DNA of 8,693 nucleotides from Dehalococcoidales bacterium (GCA_012974295.1 JAAXQM010000089.1:1-8693), one strand, 5' to 3'; shown: positions 1-7,309, counted from the stretch's first letter. Made by a program: numbers and translations. Notes: generated by a model from the letters alone, not told the origin.

Positions 1-1740
1 ACCACTCTTTTTAGCTTTAGCCGCCGCCCTGCTATAGGCTCTAATGATATCATGCCTGCGTAACACTCCAAGAAGCTGGAGGGGATTGTCTCTCGCTACT
101 ACGGGGATGCGCCCCACATCTATAGTTCCCAACCTCAATAGGATATCATGTACGCTCTGGTCTGGATAAGCGGTAACAGGGTTTCTGGTAGCAATATCAC
201 TGACCTTAAGATCAGGATTCTCCTTTTGCAGCCCTTCCTCTACATCGCTTACGGTGACCATTCCATAGAAGTGACCCTGCTCATCGGTGACAGGGAAGCC
301 ATGATGCCCTGACTTCTTTAGCTTGTGTGACAGCTCGATGATGGGCATCTCCATAGAAACAGTGGGGTAATTACTGGTCATTATCTCGCCGATAGTGACG
401 AACATGAGTGGGTCCATCTCCCCCTCAATAATCTTGACGCCCTTTCTTCGCAGCTTGAGCGTGTAAATAGAATCTGGGCTTAGTCGCCGCGCAATTTGTG
501 TACTTGTGATTACTGCCAGCATTAACGGCAGGATAATCGGGTAGTCTCGCGTCATCTCGAAGAGGATGAGGATTGCAGTAATAGGAGCATGGGCTACGGC
601 AGCAAATACTGCTGCCATACCCACTAACCCGAAGGCACCGGGTTCGGTAGCTACTGTGGGAAACAATGCGTTAGCTCCGCTGCCAAAGGCCACACCGAGC
701 ATGGCTCCAATGAAGAGGGAGGGGGCAAATACGCCACCGCTGCCACCGCTCCCTAGAGTTAAAGAGGTAGCAACTATCTTGAGAAGGCATAGTCCGACAA
801 GCAGGCCAACTGCGAAACCACCTAAAAGTGCGGTTTCTATGGCTTCATAGCCTACGCCAAAAACCTGGGGGTAGAAAAACCCGATCAGGCCGACGGCAAG
901 CCCACCAAAGACAGGCTTCAAATAAGTGGGGAAGTGCCATGTGCCGAACAGGTCTTCGCTTCGATAAAGGGCTGTGATGAAACCTTTGGCGATGAAGGCG
1001 GCCACGATTCCGAGGAGAATGTAGAGAGGCAATTCCCAACCACTGGACCATGTGTACTCCGGTATCATAGTGAAGGTGGGGCTATTGCCCCAGAAGGCAT
1101 AAGAGATGGCGGTAGCGATGATGGCACTGAGACCAACGAGGATGAAGTTGCGAGGCGTAAAGCGGCGCAGAATCAGCTCCAGCGAGAAGAATATACCGGC
1201 GAGAGGGGCATTAAAAGTGCCGGCGATACCCCCGGCTGCTCCGCAAGCAACAAGCAGCTTTACCCAGTCCTCTGGCAATCGGAACCACTGTCCTACAGTT
1301 GACCCTATGGTAGCGCCGATCTGGATAATGGGACCCTCACGGCCGGCGGAACCGCCACTCCCAATACAGATCGCAGAGGCTAATGCTTTAACTACTGCTA
1401 CACGCGCTCTTATACGTCCCCCATGGCTATTAACTGCGAGCATTACCTCGGGGACGCCATGACCTTTTGCCTCACGAGCTAAGAAGTAGACAAGGAGTCC
1501 GACTATTAACCCGCCTACAGCAGGGAGAATTATCACATAATATTTTCCTAAAAAGCCAAAGGCTGTCTCACCACCTTCGAAAAAGAGTGTGGTGAAGCTG
1601 GAGACCATCCATCGAAAAAGCACCGCCCCCAATCCAGAGGCCAGCCCTATCAGAATGATCAGTATGATCCCTCTGGTCATCTCCGAGGTGCGCCATAGCT
1701 CGTGAATCTGACGTAACCTGGCTCCGAAAGGGAACCTCAA
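1..1740 (-). CDS. ClC-family chloride channel/antiporter with C-terminal CBS pair (3' end outside window)
   Basis: Reading the minus strand from 1740 gives 580 open codons with no stop, so the C-terminus lies beyond the left edge. Membrane domain is about residues 20-420. It has the ClC anion-pathway motifs GSGGSAGREGP (127-137, gating Glu E135), FNAPLAG (176-182), GSGGSGGVFAP (330-340) and a late Tyr (Y426) placed like the pore tyrosine. Residues about 447-572 form two CBS repeats, which in this family bind adenine nucleotides and modulate transport. The start is TTG at 1740: an in-frame TGA sits at 1758-1756 and a GAGGAGG ribosome binding site at 1757-1751 lies 10 bases upstream. The next candidate, ATG at 1680, has no well-spaced site. 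The residue at the internal proton-glutamate position appears to be Leu (L189, after E188), so whether it is a channel or an H+-coupled exchanger cannot be settled. It is divergent from hrcA and probably unrelated to it. Confidence 0.93.
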   Translation of the reverse strand, partial: MRFPFGARLRQIHELWRTSEMTRGIILIILIGLASGLGAVLFRWMVSSFTTLFFEGGETAFGFLGKYYVIILPAVGGLIVGLLVYFLAREAKGHGVPEVMLAVNSHGGRIRARVAVVKALASAICIGSGGSAGREGPIIQIGATIGSTVGQWFRLPEDWVKLLVACGAAGGIAGTFNAPLAGIFFSLELILRRFTPRNFILVGLSAIIATAISYAFWGNSPTFTMIPEYTWSSGWELPLYILLGIVAAFIAKGFITALYRSEDLFGTWHFPTYLKPVFGGLAVGLIGFFYPQVFGVGYEAIETALLGGFAVGLLVGLCLLKIVATSLTLGSGGSGGVFAPSLFIGAMLGVAFGSGANALFPTVATEPGAFGLVGMAAVFAAVAHAPITAILILFEMTRDYPIILPLMLAVITSTQIARRLSPDSIYTLKLRRKGVKIIEGEMDPLMFVTIGEIMTSNYPTVSMEMPIIELSHKLKKSGHHGFPVTDEQGHFYGMVTVSDVEEGLQKENPDLKVSDIATRNPVTAYPDQSVHDILLRLGTIDVGRIPVVARDNPLQLLGVLRRHDIIRAYSRAAAKAKKSG

Positions 1741-2173
1741 TCTGTTACTACCTCCTCAAGTGTCTCTCCACTCTTGGTGGCGTTATGCTGTCTGCAATTT
1801 GGAGTGGCTCATACTTCTAATCAAGATTGAACGTATTCGTGAAACTAGGTGTTACGGGCACCAGGATGAAAACAATAGCAAACAGGAAAGAATTGGAAAT
1901 CAGTACTACCGTTGATTGAGTACAGGTGACATAACGCGGGTACTCTTTTCCTTACTGACTTCGGCTACGATTATAACACATTAACCACTATTGTTAGCAC
2001 TATGGGTTGCTGTGATGACGTACGTTTCATACAGCAATGTCTTCGTCTATCAACGAGAGCTTCTATTGCACTTTCTCGGTTAATACCCGAAACTTCAAGG
2101 TCTCCTTAATATACTCACTGTATCCATTGGCTGAAAAGTGTATAGTATGTCCTGGACACCGCATAGTACAAAC
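1741..2173. other. Intergenic region between the ClC gene and the hrcA promoter
   Basis: No convincing coding region or RNA gene is seen in these 433 bases. The left end holds the ClC ribosome binding site (minus strand). No clear promoter for the ClC gene could be picked out on the minus strand. The middle contains a CIRCE-like sequence at 1994-2018, described separately, preceded by a TATAAC at 1972-1977 that could be a -10 element but lacks a matching -35. Confidence 0.6.
1994..2018 (+). promoter_or_regulatory. Decayed CIRCE-like sequence
   Basis: The left arm TTAGCACT (1994-2001) and the spacer GGGTTGC (2004-2010) are identical to the same parts of the true CIRCE at 2211-2237. The right arm TGTGATGA is degraded and the element is one to two bases shorter. 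Resemblance covers 15 positions with only a short gap. It may be a relic of a duplicated operator, a weak second HrcA site, or chance. Confidence 0.35.
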
Positions 2174-2202
2174 TTGACAAAGGTAATAAAAAGGTAGAAA
2201 AT
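2174..2202 (+). promoter_or_regulatory. Sigma-70-type promoter of the hrcA-grpE-dnaK operon
   Basis: A perfect -35 TTGACA (2174-2179) is followed after 17 bases by GAAAAT (2197-2202), a 4/6 match to TATAAT. Predicted transcription start is near 2209, immediately before or at the first base of the CIRCE operator. HrcA bound there would therefore block initiation. Confidence 0.7.
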
Positions 2203-2210
2203 TAAATTAG

Positions 2211-2237
2211 TTAGCACTCTCGGGTTGCGAGTGCTAA
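2211..2237 (+). promoter_or_regulatory. CIRCE operator (HrcA binding site)
   Basis: Perfect inverted repeat TTAGCACTC (2211-2219), nine-base spacer, GAGTGCTAA (2229-2237), identical to the canonical CIRCE consensus. It lies between the promoter and the hrcA start codon, so hrcA is expected to be autorepressed, with relief after heat shock when HrcA loses activity. Confidence 0.97.
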
Positions 2238-2250
2238 TGAACGAGGATAC

Positions 2251-3267
2251 ATGTTAACAGAGCGACAGGGGAACATACTCAGAATTATCGTCAGAGAGTA
2301 TATATCACAAGCAAGCCCCGTTGGGTCAGTGGCGATCGGCCACCGATATGGTATTGGTGTAAGCTCCGCCACCATACGTAATGAGATGGCACGACTTGAA
2401 GAGGGCGGCTACATAATACGCCCCCATATTTCCGGTGGTGGTATTCCCTCGGATAAAGGCTATCGATACTATGTGGAATCTCTAGTTCAGGAGGAAATCC
2501 CCCTGAATGAGCAGCGCATGCTCTCCCATCAATTTCATCAGGTTGAGCAGGAGCTAGAGGAATGGACCCGTCTCGCTGCAGCCCTGCTGGCGCGCATGGT
2601 GAGCAATATAGCGATTGTTACCTCTCCCAAGGCGATGGCATCCCGTATTAAGCATGTGGAGATGGTAACGCTGCAGGAATCTCTCGCGCTGCTTATACTC
2701 CTACTTCAGGAGGCTAAGCTTAAGCAGCAACTGCTAACCTTTGATGAGGTGGTATCTCAAGAGGAGATGAACGTAATTTCCCGTAAACTAAGTGACCTGT
2801 TCCAGGATATGACTGGGGCTCAGGTCATGGCCCAGAATACAGGGCTGTCTCCGGTTGAAGAGCAGGTAAAAAGTGCTGTTGTGCAGATTATGGCGGAAGA
2901 GGATAAGAGAAGGTATGAGGATCCCTATATAGAGGGAATACGCCATATATTGGCTCAGCCGGAATTCACCCATACCCAGAGCGTGCTGTGCCTTATGGAG
3001 ATGCTGGAAAATAAGGATATTGCCAGGAACCTACTTCCCGAGATGCTGACCGCAGGTGGTATCTGGGTTATCATCGGCGCAGAGAATCGCGAGGATGCCT
3101 TGAAGGAGTGCAGTATGGTTATCACTCAGTATGGCGTTCCGGGCGAGGTCGATGGTGTTCTTGGCGTGATCGGACCCAGGCGTATGCCGTATGGCAGGGC
3201 GATCTCCTCAGTTCGATACGTGAGTTCGCTGATGAGCGAACTCGTAGCCGAGCTTCATACGGGCTAG
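2251..3267 (+). CDS. hrcA: Heat-inducible transcription repressor HrcA
   Basis: A 338-residue protein of normal family length. It represses class I heat-shock genes by binding CIRCE, and needs GroEL for full activity in studied bacteria. The N-terminal winged helix-turn-helix is clear: MLTERQGNIL at the start, PVGS (23-26), SSATIRNEMARLEEGGYI (38-55, recognition helix region) and PSDKGYRYYV (66-75). The middle GAF-like region and the C-terminal part containing GVIGPRRMPYGRA (305-317) follow the family pattern. The wing reads HISGGGIPS (59-67), where most relatives have HTSAGR-I/V-P, so the usual Arg is a Gly. ATG at 2251 is preceded by GAGG (2243-2246) with only four bases of spacing, and the N-terminus matches relatives. 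First gene of the operon, with the CIRCE element directly upstream. Confidence 0.97.
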   Translation: MLTERQGNILRIIVREYISQASPVGSVAIGHRYGIGVSSATIRNEMARLEEGGYIIRPHISGGGIPSDKGYRYYVESLVQEEIPLNEQRMLSHQFHQVEQELEEWTRLAAALLARMVSNIAIVTSPKAMASRIKHVEMVTLQESLALLILLLQEAKLKQQLLTFDEVVSQEEMNVISRKLSDLFQDMTGAQVMAQNTGLSPVEEQVKSAVVQIMAEEDKRRYEDPYIEGIRHILAQPEFTHTQSVLCLMEMLENKDIARNLLPEMLTAGGIWVIIGAENREDALKECSMVITQYGVPGEVDGVLGVIGPRRMPYGRAISSVRYVSSLMSELVAELHTG

Positions 3268-3333
3268 TGGATACAATAGCCCATGGGAAAAATAATATAT
3301 ATTTTAAGCAGGTAGATTAATTAGGCAGTTATT

Positions 3334-3918
3334 ATGGATGAGGAAAACAATGGCTTTGAAGAAATGCTCCCGGTAGAGGAAGGTGAAGGAGAGGAACCAG
3401 AAGCTGATGTAGCTTCTCTGCAAAAGGCACTTGCTGAGGAGCAGGCCAAGGCTAATGGATATCTTGCTAACTGGCAGAGGTCACAGGCGGACTTTTTAAA
3501 TTACAAGAAACGCACCGAACAAGAGCGCTATGAAACAGCCAAGCATGCAAATGGCACACTTATACTAGCTCTGCTCCCTGTGCTCGATGACCTGGAGCGT
3601 GCCCTGGAGAATGTCCCGGAGAAGCTCGCAAAATCCAACTGGGTAGATGGCATTGAGCTTATTTCTCGTAAGTTCAAATCTATTCTGGAAGGACACGGGC
3701 TCAGTGAGATCAAGGCTATTGGCGAGCCCTTCGACCCCAACCTTCATGAGGCTATGCTCTATTCTGAGGGTGAAGAGGAGATGGTCGTCGAGGAAATGCA
3801 GAAGGGCTACAGGCTTCATGATCAGGTGCTGCGCCCCACAAAAGTGAGTGTGGGCAAAGGTAGTGAAGAGAATTACGAAACATCACAGGAGGATATAAAG
3901 GAGGAGAACAATGGCTAA
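3334..3918 (+). CDS. grpE: Nucleotide exchange factor GrpE
   Basis: A 194-residue cytoplasmic co-chaperone that releases ADP from DnaK. The first 25 residues are very acidic. A long coiled-coil helix spans about 27-95, followed by the beta-wing head domain carrying EPFDPNLHEAM (131-141) and GYRLHDQVLRPTKVSVG (158-174), which is the GrpE signature. The start at 3334 cannot move further upstream because TAG at 3322-3324 is in frame. The ribosome binding site is poor (only TTAGG at 3321-3325), which may keep GrpE low relative to DnaK. It lies 66 bases after hrcA, across an AT-rich gap without a terminator. Its last codons overlap the dnaK start by eight bases (3911-3918), which suggests translational coupling. 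Confidence 0.97.
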   Translation: MDEENNGFEEMLPVEEGEGEEPEADVASLQKALAEEQAKANGYLANWQRSQADFLNYKKRTEQERYETAKHANGTLILALLPVLDDLERALENVPEKLAKSNWVDGIELISRKFKSILEGHGLSEIKAIGEPFDPNLHEAMLYSEGEEEMVVEEMQKGYRLHDQVLRPTKVSVGKGSEENYETSQEDIKEENNG

Positions 3919-5800
3919 AGCAATAGGTATTGACTTGGGAACGACTAATAGCTGTGCTGCAGTTATGGAGGCCGGGGAACCCACGGTGATCCCCAGCGCC
4001 GAAGGGGGACGCACTACTCCGTCGATGGTCGCCATGAATAAGGGCGGTGAGCGCCTGACGGGGCAGGTAGCGAAGCGACAGGCAGTCACTAACCCTGATA
4101 ATACTATTTTCAGCATCAAGCGCCTTATTGGGAGAAAGTTTAAAGATGAATCGGTGGAGTACGATAAGAAACTTCTACCCTATAAGATAACCGAAGCTTC
4201 AAATGGGGATGCGAAGGTGGTCATGGGTGACAAAGACTACAGCTCAGCGGAGATCTCGGCAATGATTTTGCAGAAGATAAAGACGGATGCTGAGGCCTAT
4301 CTTGGTGACAAAGTAACAGAAGCGGTGATCACTGTACCTGCCTATTTTAGCGATAGCCAGCGTCAGGCAACCAAGGATGCAGGAAAGATCGCAGGGCTCG
4401 AGGTGCTCAGGATCATAAACGAGCCCACTGCCGCGTCATTGGCTTACGGTCTGGATAAGAAGAAAGACGAAACTATTGCTGTGTATGACCTGGGCGGTGG
4501 TACCTTCGATATTTCAATTCTGGAGCTGGGTGAGGGCACCTTTCAGGTGAAGTCAACCAATGGTGACACCCACCTCGGGGGAGATGACTTCGATCAGAGA
4601 GTTACCAATTGGCTGTGCGACGAGTTTAAGAAGGACCAGGGAATTGACCTGCGTCAGGATCGCATGGCGTTGCAACGGCTCAAAGAGACAGCGGAGAAGG
4701 CAAAGTGTGAGCTCTCTACTGTGCAACAGACGGATGTCAATCTACCCTTCATCACAGCGGACGCCAGCGGCCCGAAACATCTGAATATCACCCTTACCCG
4801 GGCAAAGCTGGAGCAATTAGTAGGTGACCTGGTGGAGAGTACCATGGGGCCCTGCAAGCAAGCACTTGAAGATGCCGGCATGAAGACAACTCAGATCGAT
4901 GAGGTGGTCTTAGTTGGTGGGCAGACACGAATGCCTCTGGTTCAGGAGAAGGTGAATAAATTTTTTGGTAAGGAGCCCCATAAAGGGGTTAACCCGGATG
5001 AGGTAGTGGCCGTAGGGGCAGCAATTCAGGCCGGCGTGCTTAAGGGGGACGTTAGTGACGTGCTCCTGCTGGATGTCACCCCTCTTACCCTGGGTATCGA
5101 GACTCTGGGTGGTGTAATGACCACGCTTATTACCCGTAATACCACCATACCCACAGCGAAGAGCCAGGTCTTCTCAACCGCAGCCGATAACCAGCCCAGC
5201 GTGGAAATCCATGTGCTTCAGGGAGAGCGTGCCATGGCCGTCGATAATAAGACGCTGGGGAGGTTTATGCTCGATGGCATCATCCCCGCCCCCCGGGGAA
5301 TGCCTCAGATTGAGGTTACTTTTGATATTGATGCCAATGGCATTGTTAGCGTTAAGGCACAGGATAAAGGGACGGGCAAGGAGCAGAAGATCGTGATCAC
5401 TGCATCCAGCGGGCTCTCCAAGGATGAAGTGAAGCAAATGCAACAGGATGCAGAGGTACATGCTGCAGATGACGCCAAGCGCCGCGAGGAAATAGAGACC
5501 AAAAACACCGCCGATAACCTGGCATATACTGCAGAAAAGACCCTTCAGGAACATGGAGACAAGGTGCCCGCAGACCTTAAGCAGCAGACCGAGGAAAAAA
5601 TCGCCAGCGTACGTTCCGCACTTCAGGGGAGCGACGTAGCAGAGATCCAGCGCACCATGCAGGAGCTGTCCGATACCATGCAGCAGGTAGGCGCTTCTGT
5701 ATATCAAACACCGCCCTCTGACGCCGAAGCGCCTACCCAAGAGGAAGAGCCACCGAAGACCGATGAAGGGACTGTAGAGGGGGAGTTCCGCGAGGTTTAA
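3911..5800 (+). CDS. dnaK: Molecular chaperone DnaK (Hsp70)
   Basis: A 629-residue ATP-dependent chaperone that binds exposed hydrophobic peptides in the cytoplasm. The nucleotide-binding domain (about 1-380) shows IGIDLGTTNS (5-14), catalytic-type Lys K70, DLGGGTFD (193-200, with the Thr used for autophosphorylation in E. coli) and VLVGGQTRMPLVQ (333-345). The linker DVLLLDVTPLTLG (383-395) precedes the substrate-binding beta domain and the helical lid. The C-terminus ends GEFREV. It carries the quadrant-I insertion around residues 78-108 found in the long (E. coli-like) Hsp70 form. A strong ribosome binding site AAGGAGG (3898-3904) lies six bases before ATG. Translation starts inside the grpE end. 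dnaJ does not follow; an intrinsic terminator does. Confidence 0.99.
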   Translation: MAKAIGIDLGTTNSCAAVMEAGEPTVIPSAEGGRTTPSMVAMNKGGERLTGQVAKRQAVTNPDNTIFSIKRLIGRKFKDESVEYDKKLLPYKITEASNGDAKVVMGDKDYSSAEISAMILQKIKTDAEAYLGDKVTEAVITVPAYFSDSQRQATKDAGKIAGLEVLRIINEPTAASLAYGLDKKKDETIAVYDLGGGTFDISILELGEGTFQVKSTNGDTHLGGDDFDQRVTNWLCDEFKKDQGIDLRQDRMALQRLKETAEKAKCELSTVQQTDVNLPFITADASGPKHLNITLTRAKLEQLVGDLVESTMGPCKQALEDAGMKTTQIDEVVLVGGQTRMPLVQEKVNKFFGKEPHKGVNPDEVVAVGAAIQAGVLKGDVSDVLLLDVTPLTLGIETLGGVMTTLITRNTTIPTAKSQVFSTAADNQPSVEIHVLQGERAMAVDNKTLGRFMLDGIIPAPRGMPQIEVTFDIDANGIVSVKAQDKGTGKEQKIVITASSGLSKDEVKQMQQDAEVHAADDAKRREEIETKNTADNLAYTAEKTLQEHGDKVPADLKQQTEEKIASVRSALQGSDVAEIQRTMQELSDTMQQVGASVYQTPPSDAEAPTQEEEPPKTDEGTVEGEFREV

Positions 5801-5819
5801 GATACACCAGATAGAAATT

Positions 5820-5851
5820 AAAAGGGCGGAGGTCTATCCTCCGCCCTTTTT
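5820..5851 (+). terminator. Rho-independent terminator after dnaK
   Basis: A 13-bp perfect stem (AAAAGGGCGGAGG at 5820-5832, CCTCCGCCCTTTT at 5838-5850) with a five-base loop TCTAT, ending in five T residues (5847-5851). It lies 20 bases after the dnaK stop and closes the heat-shock operon. The A-rich left side could also allow some termination from the other strand. Confidence 0.93.
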
Positions 5852-5898
5852 CGTTGGGCGAAACAGGTGGAGACACCATTATGGGCAGAGGACATGAG

Positions 5899-5927
5899 TT
5901 GACCCACGAGTGCCGTTTTGTTATACT
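5899..5927 (+). promoter_or_regulatory. fabH: Sigma-70-type promoter of fabH
   Basis: TTGACC (5899-5904), a 17-base spacer and TATACT (5922-5927) give a near-consensus promoter, each hexamer matching at five of six positions. The predicted transcript starts near 5934, about 27 bases before the fabH start codon. Together with the terminator just upstream it makes fabH independent of the heat-shock operon. Confidence 0.75.
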
Positions 5928-5960
5928 TTCAGCAGTTTCATGAGTGAAGGGGAATAGATA

Positions 5961-6947
5961 TTGCACGCGCAGATCACGGGGTGGGGGAAGTATCTGCCAG
6001 AGCGGGTGCTTACCAATAAGGACCTGGAAAAGACGGTGGATACATCTGATGAGTGGATCGAAACCCGCACCGGGATCAGAGAACGGCGTATCATAGCTGA
6101 CGATGAAGCGGCCTCTACCATGGCGGTAGCTGCGGGACGGAGAGCTCTCGAAGTTGCCGGGCTTTCTCCGCAGCAGCTTGATATGGTGATTGTTGCTACC
6201 AGTAGCCCGGATAGAATAATGCCGGCAACTGCTGCCTTAGTGCAAAATGAATTGGGTGCAGAGGGTGCCGCCGCTTTCGATGTTAATGCCGCTTGTAGCG
6301 GTTTCATCTATGCCCTCATAATTGCTTATCAGTTCATCGCCGCAGGCGCATGCGAGAATATTCTGGTGGTTGCCAGCGAGGCTGTGAGCCGTTCCATCGA
6401 TTGGGAGGACCGCTCAACCTGTGTGCTTTTTGGTGATGGAGCTGGGGCCGTGGTGGTGCAGGCAAACGGGAATGCTACGGATATGCTCAGCTTTGTCATG
6501 GGTAATGACGGCTCGGGCGCCGATCTCCTTTATATACACCACCCCTGCGGTTTACCAACCAATACGCATAATGACAAACGCTATTATATGGTTATGGATG
6601 GGAAGAATGTGTTCAGGTTTGGGGTTGCTGCTCTGGCTGACGTCTCCAGGCAGGTTATCGATGCCGCCGGCCTAAATATATCGGATATCGATCTCTTTAT
6701 CCCCCATCAGGCGAACAACCGTATCACGCAGGCGGCGATGAAGGCACTGGGTATTTCCAGTGAAAAGGTTTTCGTCAATCTCGATCGCTATGGAAATACC
6801 TCGGCAGCATCACCGGCCATTGCCCTTTGCGAAGCGGTCGAACAGAGTAGACTGAAACAAGGAGACATGGTAGTTCTTGTTGCCTTTGGTGCAGGCCTGT
6901 CCTGGGCTGCTACGGTGTTGCGCTGGCAGCCAGACGCCTATTCTTAA
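5961..6947 (+). CDS. fabH: Beta-ketoacyl-ACP synthase III (FabH)
   Basis: A 328-residue thiolase-fold enzyme that condenses an acyl-CoA primer, usually acetyl-CoA, with malonyl-ACP to start type II fatty acid synthesis. The Cys-His-Asn triad is visible: C112 in NAACSGF, H249 in IPHQANNR, and N279 in RYGNTSAAS. W32 and R151, which grip CoA in the E. coli enzyme, are at the same numbers. The C-terminal FGAGLSWAATVLRW is typical. The start is TTG at 5961, preceded by AAGGGGA (5947-5953) with seven bases of spacing; the N-terminus MHAQITGWGKYLPE aligns with the family start. Length is normal (about 317-330). Primer preference, acetyl or branched, cannot be judged from sequence alone. No terminator is seen between it and bioY. 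Confidence 0.95.
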   Translation: MHAQITGWGKYLPERVLTNKDLEKTVDTSDEWIETRTGIRERRIIADDEAASTMAVAAGRRALEVAGLSPQQLDMVIVATSSPDRIMPATAALVQNELGAEGAAAFDVNAACSGFIYALIIAYQFIAAGACENILVVASEAVSRSIDWEDRSTCVLFGDGAGAVVVQANGNATDMLSFVMGNDGSGADLLYIHHPCGLPTNTHNDKRYYMVMDGKNVFRFGVAALADVSRQVIDAAGLNISDIDLFIPHQANNRITQAAMKALGISSEKVFVNLDRYGNTSAASPAIALCEAVEQSRLKQGDMVVLVAFGAGLSWAATVLRWQPDAYS

Positions 6948-6973
6948 CGTTATAGTTACATTGAAAAATTGGG

Positions 6974-7001
6974 TTGACTTTGTGATAACCTCGGTTAGGC
7001 T
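6974..7001 (+). promoter_or_regulatory. bioY: Possible bioY promoter with a small palindrome in the spacer
   Basis: TTGACT (6974-6979) is a good -35. TAGGCT (6996-7001) at 16 bases is a weak -10 that keeps the three most conserved bases. TATCTT at 7001-7006 is an alternative. Between them sits TAACC-TC-GGTTA (6986-6997), a perfect 5-bp inverted repeat that could be a repressor site. It does not match the spacing of a canonical BirA operator. Confidence 0.4.
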
Positions 7002-7045
7002 ATCTTAATTGTTACAGAGCGAAATAGTATAGAAAGGAGGGATGA

Positions 7046-7309
7046 ATGCAAACAAAAGCTCTTACTATGATGGATGCACTTTTCCCCAGGGTGACTTTGG
7101 TACGGGATCTGCTTCTTATACTAGGTTTCGGTGCTGTCACCGCGCTCAGTGCCACTTTTCCCCAGGGTGACTTTGGTACGGGATCTGCTTCTTATACTAG
7201 GTTTCGGTGCTGTCACCGCGCTCAGTGCGCAGATTGCCTTCTACATTGGCCCGGTCCCCATTACGGGGCAGACATTTGCCGTGCTTCTGGCCGGGGCACT
7301 CTTGGGTAG
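7046..7309 (+). pseudogene. bioY: 5' part of bioY, frameshifted by a tandem duplication
   Basis: ATG at 7046 has an excellent ribosome binding site (AAGGAGG at 7034-7040, five bases away) and opens with a BioY-like N-terminus up to GAVTALSA (36 residues). The second copy of a 76-bp repeat is then entered in the wrong frame. The remaining 51 residues (Cys/His/Arg-rich, starting TFPQGDFG) are out-of-frame bioY and end at a stop at 7307-7309. Removing one repeat copy would rejoin this start to the main BioY frame and give a 194-residue protein with normal architecture. This is therefore the authentic start of the gene, now disconnected. The change may be real in the organism or an assembly/sequencing artefact. 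Confidence 0.75.
7077..7228 (+). repeat. Exact 76-bp tandem duplication inside bioY
   Basis: Bases 7077-7152 and 7153-7228 are identical over all 76 positions as read, from CACTTTTCCCC to CGCTCAGTGC. Being 3n+1 long, the extra copy shifts the reading frame. Identity over the full length implies a very recent event or an artefact. The unit encodes the LFPRVTLVRDLLLILGFG stretch and the first part of the first membrane helix. Confidence 0.95.

Noticed and set aside
566..1462. Three plus-strand open frames of 94-122 codons
   Set aside because: They lie opposite the membrane domain of the ClC gene, whose conserved motifs read clearly on the minus strand. Their translations are low-complexity shadows.
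1741..2210. A tRNA, riboswitch or small gene in the large divergent intergenic region
   Set aside because: No cloverleaf, no conserved riboswitch core and no open frame with a ribosome binding site could be found by eye.
5174..5740. A 188-codon open frame on the minus strand opposite the 3' part of dnaK
   Set aside because: Long antisense frames opposite dnaK are a known by-product of its codon bias. The translation matches no family I recognise, has no ribosome binding site, and dnaK on the plus strand is unambiguous.
5921..6307. A 128-codon minus-strand frame over the fabH start
   Set aside because: It overlaps the fabH promoter and N-terminus and has no recognisable domain; FabH is certain.
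6974..7016. Possible BirA-type biotin operator (GTTACA at 7011-7016 with a TGATAAC left half)
   Set aside because: The left half does not match TGTAAC cleanly and the 21-base separation is wider than the usual 14-16, so it was not called.
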